Of a stretch of DNA of 64,000 bases, positions 1 to 13,685 are shown piece after piece. How positions within the stretch are numbered: the first letter of the stretch is position 1; every line of letters starts with the position of its first letter. The translations under genes were made by a program, and so were the position numbers. Under the pieces are notes generated by a model, which saw nothing but the letters and a program-made list of their open reading frames with translations, made no database searches and had not been told where the DNA came from. The stretch lies in the NCBI GenBank assembly GCA_963580455.1, contig OY756958.1:446501-510500 (forward strand), given 5' to 3'. This DNA comes from Euonymus europaeus. Its lineage: Eukaryota > Streptophyta > Magnoliopsida > Celastrales > Celastraceae.

Positions 1-1564
1 TTTGATTTCAGATCTCGTGGCTTGTAGGTCTCGTTCCACCTAGTTAGCCGCGAAATGTGGTTTCTTTACGTAAACGGTTTTATGAATATCCGTTGACTCC
101 GAGTTCTGAATTCGGTGATTTTTAGCTTGATTTCACACTACTTTTCGAGCTCTACAATCCTAGCGTTTTGGATTTTGATTTCAGAACTCGTGGCTTGTAG
201 GTCTCGTTCCACCTAGTTAGCCGCGAAATGTGGTTTCTTTACGTAAACGGTTTTATGAATATCCGTTGACTCCGAGTTTTGAATTCGGTGATTTTTAGCT
301 TGATTTCACACTACTTTTCGAGCTCTACAATCCTGGATTTTCGGATTTCGATTTCAGAACTCGTGGCTAGTAGGTCTCGTTTCACCTAGTTAGCCGCGAA
401 ATGTGGTTTCTTTACGTAAACGGTTTTATGAATATCCGTTGACTCCGAGTTCTGAATTCGGTGATTTTTAGCTTGATTTCACACTACTTTTTGAGCTCTA
501 CAATCCTGGATTTTCAGATTTCGATTTCAGAACTCGTGGCTAGTAGGTCTCGTTTCACCTAGTTAGCCGCGAAATTTGGTTTCTTTACGTAAACGGTTTT
601 ATGAATATCCGTTGACTCCGAGTTTTGAATTCGGTGATTTTTAGCTTGATTTCACACTACTTTTCGAGCTCTACAATCCTCGGTTTTCGGATTTCAATTT
701 CAGAACTCGTGGCTAGTAGGTCTCGTTCCACCTAGTTAGCCGCGAAATGTGGTTTCTTTACGTAAACGGTTTTATGAATATCCGTTGACTCCGAGTTCTG
801 AATTCGGTGATTTTTAGCTTGATTTCACACTACTTTTCGAGCTCTACAATCCTAGCGTTTCGGATTTTGATTTCAGAACTCGTGGCTTGTAGGTCTCGTT
901 CCACCTAGTTAGCCGCGAAATGTGGTTTCTTTACGTAAACGGTTTTATGAATATCCGTTGACTCCGAGTTTTGAATTCGGTGATTTTTAGCTTGATTTCA
1001 CACTACTTTTCGAGCTCTACAATCCTGGATTTTCGGATTTCGATTTCAGAACTCGTGGCTAGTAGGTCTCGTTTCACCTAGTTAGCCGCGAAATGTGGTT
1101 TCTTTACGTAAACGGTTTTATGAATATCCGTTGACTCCGAGTTCTGAATTCGGTGATTTTTAGCTTGATTTCACACTACTTTTCGAGCTCTACAATCCTG
1201 GATTTTCAGATTTCGATTTCAGAAATCGTGGCTAGTAGGTCTCGTTTCACCTAGTTAGCCGCGAAATGTGGTTTCTTTACGTAAACGGTTTTATGAATAT
1301 CCGTTGACTCCGAGTTCTGAATTCGGTGATTTTTAGCTTGATTTCACACTACTTTCCGAGCTCTACAATCCTAGCGTTTCGGATTTTGATTTCAGAACTC
1401 GTGGCTTGTAGGTCTCGTTCCACCTAGTTAGCCGCGAAATGTGGTTTCTTTACGTAAACGGTTTTATGAATATCCGTTGACTCCGAGTTCTGAATTCGGT
1501 GATTTTTAACTTGATTTCACACTACTTTTCGAGCTCTACAATCCTCGATTTTCGGATTTCAATT
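1..1564 (+). repeat. Left flank block of nine monomers
   Basis: Bases 1-7 end a monomer cut by the window edge. Nine full monomers follow, with mixed heads (GCTTGTAGG or GCTAGTAGG), the GAGTTTTGAATTC variant in the second, fourth and sixth, and an AAATCGTGG head in the eighth. About the first 1.35 kb recurs almost base for base from 4845 (offset 4844 bp, 28 monomers). One difference I see is AGCGTTT against AGCATTT in the fifth monomer's tail. Monomers four to nine recur again from 11772. Confidence 0.88.
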
Positions 1565-4110
1565 TCAGAACTCGTGGCTAGTTGGTCTCGTTTCACCTAG
1601 TTAGCCGCGAAATGTGGTTTCTTTACGTAAACGGTTTTATGAATATCCGTTGACTCCGAGTTCTGAATTCGGTGATTTTTAGCTTGATTTCACACTACTT
1701 TTCGAGTTCTACAATCCTCGCTTTTCGGATTTCGATTTCAGAACTCGTGGCTAGTAGGTCTCGTTTCACCTAGTTAGCCGCGAAATGTGGTTTCTTTATG
1801 TAAACGGTTTTATGAATATCCGTTGACTCCGAGTTCTGAATTCGGTGATTTTTAGCTTGATTTCACACTACTTTTCGAGCTCTACAATCCTAGCATTTCG
1901 GATTTTGATTTCAGAACTCGTGGCTTGTATGTCTCGTTCCACCTAGTTAGCCGCAAAATGTGGTTTCTTTACGTAAACGGTTTTATGAATATCCGTTGAC
2001 TCCGAGTTCTGAATTCGGTGAATTTTAGCTTGATTTCACACTACTTTTCGAGCTCTACAATCCTGGGTTTTCGGATTTCGATTTTAGAACTCGTGGCTAG
2101 TAGGTCTCGTTTCACCTAGTTAGCCGCGAAATGTGGTTTCTTTACGTAAACGGTTTTATGAATATCCGTTGATTCCGAGTTCTGAATTTGGTGATTTTTA
2201 GCTTGATTTCACACTACTTTTCGAGCTCTACAATCCTGGATTTTTGGATTTTTATTTCAGAACACGTGGCTTGTAGGTCTCGTTTCACCTAGTTAGCCGC
2301 GAAATGTGGTTTCTTTACGTAAACGGTTTTATGAATATCCGTTGACTCCGAGTTCTGAATTCGGTGATTTTTAACTTGATTTCACACTACTTTTCGAGCT
2401 CTACGATCCTGGAGTTTCGGATTTTGATTTCAGAACTCGTGGCTAGTTGGTCTCGTTTCACCTAGTTAGCCGCGAAATGTGGTTTCTTTACGTAAACGGT
2501 TTTATGAATATCCGTTGACTCCGAGTTCTGAATTCGGTGATTTTTAGCTTGATTTCACACTACTTTTCGAGTTCTACAATCCTCGCTTTTCGGATTTCGA
2601 TTTCAGAACTCGTGGCTAGTAGGTCTCGTTTCACCTAGTTAGCCGCGAAATGTGGTTTCTTTATGTAAACGGTTTTATGAATATCCGTTGACTCCGAGTT
2701 CTGAATTCGGTGATTTTTAGCTTGATTTCACACTACTTTTCGAGCTCTACAATCCTAGCATTTCGGATTTTGATTTCAGAACTCGAGGCTTGTATGTCTC
2801 GTTCCACCTAGTTAGCCGCAAAATGTGGTTTCTTTACGTAAACGGTTTTATGAATATCCGTTGACTCCGAGTTCTGAATTCGTTGAATTTTAGCTTGATT
2901 TCACACTACTTTTCGAGCTCTACAATCCTGGGTTTTCGGATTTCGATTTTAGAACTCGTCGCTAGTAGGTCTCGTTTCACCTAGTTAGCCGCGAAATGTG
3001 GTTTCTTTACGTAAACGGTTTTATGAATATCCGTTGATTCCGAGTTCTGAATTTGGTGATTTTTAGCTTGATTTCACACTACTTTTCGAGCTCTACAATC
3101 CTGGATTTTTGGATTTTTATTTCAGAACACGTGGCTTGTAGGTCTCGTTTCACCTAGTTAGCCGCGAAATGTGGTTTCTTTACGTAAACGGTTTTATGAA
3201 TATCCGTTGACTCCGAGTTCTGAATTCGGTGATTTTTAACTTGATTTCACACTACTTTTCGAGCTCTACGATCCTGGAGTTTCGGATTTTGATTTCAGAA
3301 CTCGTGGCTAGTTGGTCTCGTTTCACCTAGTTAGCCGCGAAATGTGGTTTCTTTACGTAAACGGTTTTATGAATATCCGTTGACTCCGAGTTCTGAATTC
3401 GGTGATTTTTAGCTTGATTTCACACTACTTTTCGAGTTCTACAATCCTCGCTTTTCGGATTTCGATTTCAGAACTCGTGGCTAGTAGGTCTCGTTTCACC
3501 TAGTTAGCCGCGAAATGTGGTTTCTTTATGTAAACGGTTTTATGAATATCCGTTGACTCCGAGTTCTGAATTCGGTGATTTTTAGCTTGATTTCACACTA
3601 CTTTTCGAGCTCTACAATCCTAGCATTTCGGATTTTGATTTCAGAACTCGAGGCTTGTATGTCTCGTTCCACCTAGTTAGCCGCAAAATGTGGTTTCTTT
3701 ACGTAAACGGTTTTATGAATATCCGTTGACTCCGAGTTCTGAATTCGGTGAATTTTAGCTTGATTTCACACTACTTTTCGAGCTCTACAATCCTGGGTTT
3801 TCGGATTTCGATTTTAGAACTCGTGGCTAGTAGGTCTCGTTTCACCTAGTTAGCCGCGAAATGTGGTTTCTTTACGTAAACGGTTTTATGAATATCCGTT
3901 GATTCCGAGTTCTGAATTTGGTGATTTTTAGCTTGATTTCACACTACTTTTCGAGCTCTACAATCCTGGATTTTTGGATTTTTATTTCAGAACACGTGGC
4001 TTGTAGGTCTCGTTTCACCTAGTTAGCCGCGAAATGTGGTTTCTTTACGTAAACGGTTTTATGAATATCCGTTGACTCCGAGTTCTGAATTCGGTGATTT
4101 TTAGCTTCAT
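1565..4110 (+). repeat. Five-monomer HOR, 865 bp, three copies
   Basis: Units start near 1565, 2430 and 3295, exactly 865 bp (5 x 173) apart. Ordered markers are: a CTAGTTGG head with CGCTTTTCGG tail; TTTATGTAAA with AGCATTTCGG; CTTGTATG and GCCGCAAAATG with a GATTTTAG junction; TTGATTCCG and GAATTTGG with GGATTTTTGG; and an AACACGTGG head with ACGATCCTGGAG. The third unit breaks down in its last monomer, near 4105, where the tail becomes GCTTCATTTCACACTAATTTT. Copies differ by few substitutions (GTGG, GAGG or GTCG heads), which suggests recent amplification. Confidence 0.92.
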
Positions 4111-4844
4111 TTCACACTAATTTTCGAGCTCTACAATCCTGGGTTTTCGGATTTCGATTTCAGAACTCGTGGCTAGTAGGCCTTGTTTCACCTAGTTAGC
4201 CGCGAAATGTGGTTTCATTACGTAAACGGTTTTATGAATATCCGTTGACTTCGAGTTCTGAATTCGGTGATTTTTAGTTTGATTTCACACTACTTTTCGA
4301 GCTCTACAATCCTAGCGTTTCGGATTTTGATTTCAGATCTCGTGGCTTGTAGGTCTCGTTCCACCTAGTTAGCCGCGAAATGTGGTTTCTTTACGTAAAC
4401 GGTTTTATGAATATCCGTTGACTCCGAGTTCTGAATTCGGTGATTTTTAGCTTGATTTCACACTACTTTTCGAGCTCTACAATCCTGGGTTTTCGGATTT
4501 CTATTTCAGAACTCGTGGCTAGTAGGTCTCGTTTCACCTAGTTAGCCGCGAAATGTGGTTTCTTTACGTAAACGGTTTTATGAATATCCGTTGATTCCGA
4601 GTTCTGAGTTCGGTGATTTTTAGCTTGATTTCACACTACTTTTCGAGCTCTACAATCCTGGGTTTTTGGATTTTGATTTCAGAACTCGTGGCTTGTAGGT
4701 CTCGTTTCACCTAGTTAGCCGCGAAATGTGGTTTCTTTACGTAAACGGTTTTATGAATATCCGTTGACTCCGAGTTCTGAATTCGGTGATTTTTAGCTTG
4801 ATTTCACACTACTTTTCGAGCTCTACAATCCTAGCGTTTCGGAT
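4111..4844 (+). repeat. Transitional monomers between HORs
   Basis: About four monomers that form no local periodic unit. Two heads carry the rare TTCAGATCTCG variant (at about 4332 and, just past the end, 4851), otherwise seen at the window start (8-17). One monomer has TTGATTCCGAGTTCTGAG and lacks the EcoRI site. The block joins the end of the 865-bp HOR to the second copy of the left flank block. Confidence 0.75.
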
Positions 4845-6195
4845 TTTGATTTCAGATCTCGTGGCTTGTAGGTCTCGTTCCACCTAGTTAGCCGCGAAAT
4901 GTGGTTTCTTTACGTAAACGGTTTTATGAATATCCGTTGACTCCGAGTTCTGAATTCGGTGATTTTTAGCTTGATTTCACACTACTTTTCGAGCTCTACA
5001 ATCCTAGCGTTTTGGATTTTGATTTCAGAACTCGTGGCTTGTAGGTCTCGTTCCACCTAGTTAGCCGCGAAATGTGGTTTCTTTACGTAAACGGTTTTAT
5101 GAATATCCGTTGACTCCGAGTTTTGAATTCGGTGATTTTTAGCTTGATTTCACACTACTTTTCGAGCTCTACAATCCTGGATTTTCGGATTTCGATTTCA
5201 GAACTCGTGGCTAGTAGGTCTCGTTTCACCTAGTTAGCCGCGAAATGTGGTTTCTTTACGTAAACGGTTTTATGAATATCCGTTGACTCCGAGTTCTGAA
5301 TTCGGTGATTTTTAGCTTGATTTCACACTACTTTTTGAGCTCTACAATCCTGGATTTTCAGATTTCGATTTCAGAACTCGTGGCTAGTAGGTCTCGTTTC
5401 ACCTAGTTAGCCGCGAAATTTGGTTTCTTTACGTAAACGGTTTTATGAATATCCGTTGACTCCGAGTTTTGAATTCGGTGATTTTTAGCTTGATTTCACA
5501 CTACTTTTCGAGCTCTACAATCCTCGGTTTTCGGATTTCAATTTCAGAACTCGTGGCTAGTAGGTCTCGTTCCACCTAGTTAGCCGCGAAATGTGGTTTC
5601 TTTACGTAAACGGTTTTATGAATATCCGTTGACTCCGAGTTCTGAATTCGGTGATTTTTAGCTTGATTTCACACTACTTTTCGAGCTCTACAATCCTAGC
5701 ATTTCGGATTTTGATTTCAGAACTCGTGGCTTGTAGGTCTCGTTCCACCTAGTTAGCCGCGAAATGTGGTTTCTTTACGTAAACGGTTTTATGAATATCC
5801 GTTGACTCCGAGTTTTGAATTCGGTGATTTTTAGCTTGATTTCACACTACTTTTCGAGCTCTACAATCCTGGATTTTCGGATTTCGATTTCAGAACTCGT
5901 GGCTAGTAGGTCTCGTTTCACCTAGTTAGCCGCGAAATGTGGTTTCTTTACGTAAACGGTTTTATGAATATCCGTTGACTCCGAGTTCTGAATTCGGTGA
6001 TTTTTAGCTTGATTTCACACTACTTTTCGAGCTCTACAATCCTGGATTTTCAGATTTCGATTTCAGAAATCGTGGCTAGTAGGTCTCGTTTCACCTAGTT
6101 AGCCGCGAAATGTGGTTTCTTTACGTAAACGGTTTTATGAATATCCGTTGACTCCGAGTTCTGAATTCGGTGATTTTTAGCTTGATTTCACACTA
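4845..6195 (+). repeat. Second copy of the left flank block (offset 4844 bp)
   Basis: Monomer by monomer this repeats 1-1351: ATCTCG head with AGCGTTTTGG tail, GAGTTTTG with GGATTTTCGG, CTTTTTGAGC with GGATTTTCAG, GAAATTTGG with CGGTTTTCGG, and so on to the AAATCGTGG monomer. The copies part in the tail of that monomer, where the first has CTTTCCGAGC with AGCGTTT and this one has CTTTTCGAGC with GGATTTTCAG. The offset is exactly 28 monomers. Confidence 0.88.
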
Positions 6196-9100
6196 CTTTT
6201 CGAGCTCTACAATCCTGGATTTTCAGATTTCGATTTCAGAACTCGTGGCTAGTAGGTCTCGTTTCACCTAGTTAGCCGAGAAATGTGGTTTCTTTACCTA
6301 AACGGTTTTATTAATATCCGTTGACTCCGAGTTCTGAATTCGGTGATTTTTAGCTTGATTTCACACTACTTTTCGAGCTCTACAATCCTCGGTTTTCGGA
6401 TTTCAATTTCAGAACTCGTGGCTAGTAGGTCTCGTTCCACCTAGTTAGCCGCGAAATGTGGTTTCTTTACGTAAACGGTTTTATGAATATCCGTTGACTC
6501 CGAGTTCTGAATTCGGTGATTTTTAGCTTGATTTCACACTACTTTTCGAGCTCTACAATCCTAGCGTTTCGGATTTTGATTTCAGAACTCGTGGCTTGTA
6601 GGTCTCGTTCCACCTAGTTAGCCGCGAAATGTGGTTTCTTTACGTAAACGGTTTTATGAATATCCGTTGACTCCGAGTTTTGAATTCGGTGATTTTTAGC
6701 TTGATTTCACACTACTTTTCGAGCTCTACAATCCTGGATTTTCGGATTTCGATTTCAGAACTCGTGGCTAGTAGGTCTCGTTTCACCTAGTTAGCCGCGA
6801 AATGTGGTTTCTTTACGTAAACGGTTTTATGAATATCCGTTGACTCCGAGTTCTGAATTCGGTGATTTTTAGCTTGATTTCACACTACTTTTCGAGCTCT
6901 ACAATCCTGGATTTTCAGATTTCGATTTCAGAAATCGTGGCTAGTAGGTCTCGTTTCACCTAGTTAGCCGCGAAATGTGGTTTCTTTACGTAAACGGTTT
7001 TATGAATATCCGTTGACTCCGAGTTCTGAATTCGGTGATTTTTAGCTTGATTTCACACTACTTTTCGAGCTCTACAATCCTGGATTTTCAGATTTCGATT
7101 TCAGAACTCGTGGCTAGTAGGTCTCGTTTCACCTAGTTAGCCGAGAAATGTGGTTTCTTTACCTAAACGGTTTTATTAATATCCGTTGACTCCGAGTTCT
7201 GAATTCGGTGATTTTTAGCTTGATTTCACACTACTTTTTGAGCTCTACAATCCTAGCATTTCGGATTTTGATTTCAGAACTCGTGGCTTGTAGGTCTCGT
7301 TCCACCTAGTTAGCCGCGAAATGTGGTTTCTTTACGTAAACGGTTTTATGAATATCCGTTGACTCCGAGTTCTGTATTCGCTGATTTTTAGCTTGATTTC
7401 ACACTACTTTTCGAGCTCTACAATCCTCGGTTTTCGAATTTCAATTTCAGAACTCGTGGCTAGTTGGTCTCGTTTCACCTAGTTAGCCGCGAAATGTGGT
7501 TTCTTTACGTAAACGGTTTTATGAATATCCGTTGACTCCGAGTTCTGAATTCGGTGATATTTAGCTTGATTTCACACTACTTTTCGAGCTCTACGATCCT
7601 GGAGTTTCGGATTTTGATTTCAGAACTCGTGGCTAGTTGGTCTCGTTTCACCTAGTTAGCCGCGAAATGTGGTTTCTTTACGTAAACGGTTTTATGAATA
7701 TCCGTTGACTCCGAGTTCTGAATTCGGTGATTTTTAGCTTGATTTCACACTACTTTTTGAGCTCTACAATCCTGGATTTTCAGATTTCGATTTCAGAACT
7801 CGTGGCTAGTAGGTCTCGTTTCACCTAGTTAGCCGCGAAATTTGGTTTCTTTACGTAAACGGTTTTATGAATATCCGTTGACTCCGAGTTTTGAATTCGG
7901 TGATTTTTAGCTTGATTTCACACTACTTTTCGAGCTCTACAATCCTCGGTTTTCGGATTTCAATTTCAGAACTCGTGGCTAGTAGGTCTCGTTCCACCTA
8001 GTTAGCCGCGAAATGTGGTTTCTTTACGTAAACGGTTTTATGAATATCCGTTGACTCCGAGTTCTGAATTCGGTGATTTTTAGCTTGATTTCACACTACT
8101 TTTCGAGCTCTACAATCCTAGCGTTTCGGATTTTGATTTCAGAACTCGTGGCTTGTAGGTCTCGTTCCACCTAGTTAGCCGCGAAATGTGGTTTCTTTAC
8201 GTAAACGGTTTTATGAATATCCGTTGACTCCGAGTTTTGAATTCGGTGATTTTTAGCTTGATTTCACACTACTTTTCGAGCTCTACAATCCTGGATTTTC
8301 GGATTTCGATTTCAGAACTCGTGGCTAGTAGGTCTCGTTTCACCTAGTTAGCCGCGAAATGTGGTTTCTTTACGTAAACGGTTTTATGAATATCCGTTGA
8401 CTCCGAGTTCTGAATTCGGTGATTTTTAGCTTGATTTCACACTACTTTTCGAGCTCTACAATCCTGGATTTTCAGATTTCGATTTCAGAAATCGTGGCTA
8501 GTAGGTCTCGTTTCACCTAGTTAGCCGCGAAATGTGGTTTCTTTACGTAAACGGTTTTATGAATATCCGTTGACTCCGAGTTCTGAATTCGGTGATTTTT
8601 AGCTTGATTTCACACTACTTTTCGAGCTCTACAATCCTGGATTTTCAGATTTCGATTTCAGAAATCGTGGCTAGTAGGTCTCGTTTCACCTAGTTAGCCG
8701 CGAAATGTGGTTTCTTTACGTAAACGGTTTTATGAATATCCGTTGACTCCGAGTTTTGAATTCGGTGATTTTTAGCTTGATTTCACACTACTTTTCGAGC
8801 TCTACAATCCTGGATTTTCGGATTTCGATTTCAGAACTCGTGGCTAGTAGGTCTCGTTTCACCTAGTTAGCCGCGAAATGTGGTTTCTTTACGTAAACGG
8901 TTTTATGAATATCCGTTGACTCCGAGTTCTGAATTCGGTGATTTTTAGCTTGATTTCACACTACTTTTCGAGCTCTACAATCCTAGCGTTTCGGATTTTG
9001 ATTTCAGAACTCGTGGCTTGTAGGTCTCGTTCCACCTAGTTAGCCGCGAAATGTGGTTTCTTTACGTAAACGGTTTTATGAATATCCGTTGACTCCGAGT

Positions 9101-12100
9101 TTTGAATTCGGTGATTTTTAGCTTGATTTCACACTACTTTTCGAGCTCTACAATCCTGGATTTTCGGATTTCGATTTCAGAACTCGTGGCTAGTAGGTCT
9201 CGTTTCACCTAGTTAGTCGCGAAATGTGGTTTCTTTACGTAAACGGTTTTATGAATATCCGTTGACTCCGAGTTCTGAATTCGGTGATTTTTAGCTTGAT
9301 TTCACACTACTTTTCGAGCTCTACAATCCTGGATTTTCAGATTTCGATTTCAGAAATCGTGGCTAGTAGGTCTCGTTTCACCTAGTTAGCCGCGAAATGT
9401 GGTTTCTTTACGTAAACGGTTTTATGAATATCCGTTGACTCCGAGTTCTGAATTCGGTGATTTTTAGCTTGATTTCACACTACTTTTCGAGCTCTACAAT
9501 CCTGGATTTTCAGATTTCGATTTCAGAACTCGTGGCTAGTAGGTCTCGTTTCACCTAGTTAGCCGAGAAATGTGGTTTCTTTACCTAAACGGTTTTATTA
9601 ATATCCGTTGACTCCGAGTTCTGAATTCGGTGATTTTTAGCTTGATTTCACACTACTTTTTGAGCTCTACAATCCTAGCATTTCGGATTTTGATTTCAGA
9701 ACTCGTGGCTTGTAGGTCTCGTTCCACCTAGTTAGCCGCGAAATGTGGTTTCTTTACGTAAACGGTTTTATGAATATCCGTTGACTCCGAGTTCTGAATT
9801 CGCTGATTTTTAGCTTGATTTCACACTACTTTTCGAGCTCTACAATCCTCGGTTTTCGAATTTCAATTTCAGAACTCGTGGCTAGTTGGTCTCGTTTCAC
9901 CTAGTTAGCCGCGAAATGTGATTTCTTTACGTAAACGGTTTTATGAATATCCGTTGACTCCGAGTTCTGAATTCGGTGATATTTAGCTTGATTTCACACT
10001 ACTTTTCGAGCTCTACGATCCTGGAGTTTCGGATTTTGATTTCAGAACTCGTGGCTAGTTGGTCTCGTTTCACCTAGTTAGCCGCGAAATGTGGTTTCTT
10101 TACGTAAACGGTTTTATGAATATCCGTTGACTCCGAGTTCTGAATTCGGTGATTTTTAGCTTGATTTCACACTACTTTTTGAGCTCTACAATCCTGGATT
10201 TTCAGATTTCGATTTCAGAACTCGTGGCTAGTAGGTCTCGTTTCACCTAGTTAGCCGCGAAATTTGGTTTCTTTACGTAAACGGTTTTATGAATATCCGT
10301 TGACTCCGAGTTTTGAATTCGGTGATTTTTAGCTTGATTTCACACTACTTTTCGAGCTCTACAATCCTCGGTTTTCGGATTTCAATTTCAGAACTCGTGG
10401 CTAGTAGGTCTCGTTCCACCTAGTTAGCCGCGAAATGTGGTTTCTTTACGTAAACGGTTTTATGAATATCCGTTGACTCCGAGTTCTGAATTCGGTGATT
10501 TTTAGCTTGATTTCACACTACTTTTCGAGCTCTACAATCCTAGCGTTTCGGATTTTGATTTCAGAACTCGTGGCTTGTAGGTCTCGTTCCACCTAGTTAG
10601 CCGCGAAATGTGGTTTCTTTACGTAAACGGTTTTATGAATATCCGTTGACTCCGAGTTTTGAATTCGGTGATTTTTAGCTTGATTTCACACTACTTTTCG
10701 AGCTCTACAATCCTGGATTTTCGGATTTCGATTTCAGAACTCGTGGCTAGTAGGTCTCGTTTCACCTAGTTAGCCGCGAAATGTGGTTTCTTTACGTAAA
10801 CGGTTTTATGAATATCCGTTGACTCCGAGTTCTGAATTCGGTGATTTTTAGCTTGATTTCACACTACTTTTCGAGCTCTACAATCCTGGATTTTCAGATT
10901 TCGATTTCAGAAATCGTGGCTAGTAGGTCTCGTTTCACCTAGTTAGCCGCGAAATGTGGTTTCTTTACGTAAACGGTTTTATGAATATCCGTTGACTCCG
11001 AGTTCTGAATTCGGTGATTTTTAGCTTGATTTCACACTACTTTTCGAGCTCTACAATCCTGGATTTTCAGATTTCGATTTCAGAACTCGTGGCTAGTAGG
11101 TCTCGTTTCACCTAGTTAGCCGAGAAATGTGGTTTCTTTACCTAAACGGTTTTATTAATATCCGTTGACTCCGAGTTCTGAATTCGGTGATTTTTAGCTT
11201 GATTTCACACTACTTTTTGAGCTCTACAATCCTAGCATTTCGGATTTTGATTTCAGAACTCGTGGCTTGTAGGTCTCGTTCCACCTAGTTAGCCGCGAAA
11301 TGTGGTTTCTTTACGTAAACGGTTTTATGAATATCCGTTGACTCCGAGTTCTGAATTCGCTGATTTTTAGCTTGATTTCACACTACTTTTCGAGCTCTAC
11401 AATCCTCGGTTTTCGAATTTCAATTTCAGAACTCGTGGCTAGTTGGTCTCGTTTCACCTAGTTAGCCGCGAAATGTGGTTTCTTTACGTAAACGGTTTTA
11501 TGAATATCCGTTGACTCCGAGTTCTGAATTCGGTGATATTTAGCTTGATTTCACACTACTTTTCGAGCTCTACGATCCTGGAGTTTCGGATTTTGATTTC
11601 AGAACTCGTGGCTAGTTGGTCTCGTTTCACCTAGTTAGCCGCGAAATGTGGTTTCTTTACGTAAACGGTTTTATGAATATCCGTTGACTCCGAGTTCTGA
11701 ATTCGGTGATTTTTAGCTTGATTTCACACTACTTTTTGAGCTCTACAATCCTGGATTTTCAGATTTCGATTTCAGAACTCGTGGCTAGTAGGTCTCGTTT
11801 CACCTAGTTAGCCGCGAAATTTGGTTTCTTTACGTAAACGGTTTTATGAATATCCGTTGACTCCGAGTTTTGAATTCGGTGATTTTTAGCTTGATTTCAC
11901 ACTACTTTTCGAGCTCTACAATCCTCGGTTTTCGGATTTCAATTTCAGAACTCGTGGCTAGTAGGTCTCGTTCCACCTAGTTAGCCGCGAAATGTGGTTT
12001 CTTTACGTAAACGGTTTTATGAATATCCGTTGACTCCGAGTTCTGAATTCGGTGATTTTTAGCTTGATTTCACACTACTTTTCGAGCTCTACAATCCTAG

Positions 12101-12463
12101 CGTTTCGGATTTTGATTTCAGAACTCGTGGCTTGTAGGTCTCGTTCCACCTAGTTAGCCGCGAAATGTGGTTTCTTTACGTAAACGGTTTTATGAATATC
12201 CGTTGACTCCGAGTTTTGAATTCGGTGATTTTTAGCTTGATTTCACACTACTTTTCGAGCTCTACAATCCTGGATTTTCGGATTTCGATTTCAGAACTCG
12301 TGGCTAGTAGGTCTCGTTTCACCTAGTTAGCCGCGAAATGTGGTTTCTTTACGTAAACGGTTTTATGAATATCCGTTGACTCCGAGTTCTGAATTCGGTG
12401 ATTTTTAGCTTGATTTCACACTACTTTTCGAGCTCTACAATCCCGGATTTTCAGATTTCGATT
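5371..12463 (+). repeat. HOR in 14-monomer (2422 bp) and 9-monomer (1557 bp) forms
   Basis: Units begin with the GAAATTTGG monomer at 5371, 7793, 10215 and 11772. The first two spacings are 2422 bp (14 x 173) and the third is 1557 bp (9 x 173). The 9-monomer order is: GAAATTTGG; GTTCC with AGCGTTT; GCTTGT with GAGTTTTG; GCTAGT with GGATTTTCAG; AAATCGTGG; CCGAGAAATG with CCTAAACGG and TATTAAT; TTCGCTG with CGGTTTTCGAA; GATATTTAG with GATCCTGGAG; and CTAGTTGG with CTTTTTGAGC. The 14-monomer forms carry five additional monomers in the middle that duplicate neighbouring types. The last unit is partial. Confidence 0.9.
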
Positions 12464-13674
12464 TCAGAAATCGTGGCTAGTAGGTCTCGTTTCACCTAGT
12501 TAGCCGCGAAATGTGGTTTCTTTACGTAAACGGTTTTATGAATATCCGTTGACTCCGAGTTCTGAATTCGGTGATTTTTAGCTTGATTTCACACTACTTT
12601 CCGAGCTCTACAATCCTAGCGTTTCGGATTTTGATTTCAGAACTCGTGGCTTGTAGGTCTCGTTCCACCTAGTTAGCCGCGAAATGTGGTTTCTTTACGT
12701 AAACGGTTTTATGAATATCCGTTGACTCCGAGTTCTGAATTCGGTGATTTTTAACTTGATTTCACACTACTTTTCGAGCTCTACAATCCTCGATTTTCGG
12801 ATTTCAATTTCAGAACTCGTGGCTAGTTGGTCTCGTTTCACCTAGTTAGCCGCGAAATGTGGTTTCTTTACGTAAACGGTTTTATGAATATCCGTTGACT
12901 CCGAGTTCTGAATTCGGTGATTTTTATCTTGATTTCACACTACTTTTCGAGATCTACAATCCTCGCTTTTCGGATTTCGATTTCAGAACTCGTGGCTAGT
13001 AGGTCTCGTTTCACCTAGTTAGCCGCGAAATGTGATTTCTTTACGTAAACGGTTTTATGAATATCCGTTGACTCCGAGTTCTGAATTCGGTGATTTTTAG
13101 CTTGATTTCACACTACTTCTCGAGCTCTACAATCTTGGGTTTTCGGATTTCGATTTCAGAACTCGTGGCTAGTAGGTCTCGTTTCACCTAGTTAGCCGCG
13201 AAATGCGGTTTCTTTACGTAAACGGTTTTATGAATATCCGTTGACTCCGAGTTCTGAATTCGGTGATTTTTAGCTTGATTACACACTACTTTTCGAGCTC
13301 TACAATACTGGGTTTTCGTATTTCGATTTCAGAACTCGTGGCTAGTAGGTCTCGTTTCACCTTTTTAGCCGCGAAATGTGGTTTCTTTACGTAAACGGTT
13401 TTATGAATATCCGTTGACTCCGAGTTCTGAATTCGGTGATTTTTAGCTTGATTTCACACTACTTTTTGAGCTCTACGATCCTGGTGTTTCGGATTTTGAT
13501 TTCAGAACTCTTGACTAGTTGGTCTCGTTTCACCTAGTTAGCCGCGAAATGTCGTTTCTTTAGGTAAACGGTTTTATGAATATCCGTTGACTCCGAGTTC
13601 TGAATTCGGTGATTTTTAGCTTGATTTCACACTACTTTTCGAGCTCTACAATCCTGGGTTTTCGGATTTCGATT
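12464..13674 (+). repeat. Boundary block between HORs, seven monomers
   Basis: The first two or three monomers (AAATCG head with CTTTCCGAGC; TTTTTAACTTG with CGATTTTCGG; CTAGTTGG with CGCTTTTCGG) repeat the order seen at 1219-1737, 65 monomers to the left. After them come singletons with unusual changes: GAAATGCGG with GATTACACAC, CCTTTTTAGCC, and an AACTCTTGACTAG head with GTCGTTTC. The last reappears at 16270. Confidence 0.8.
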
Positions 13675-13685
13675 TCAGAACTCGT

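Noticed and set aside
4333..4345. TTCAGATCTCG heads as an inserted element boundary
   Set aside because: The change is a single base (AACTCG to ATCTCG) found in three otherwise normal monomers (8, 4332, 4851). It is a monomer variant, not a boundary.
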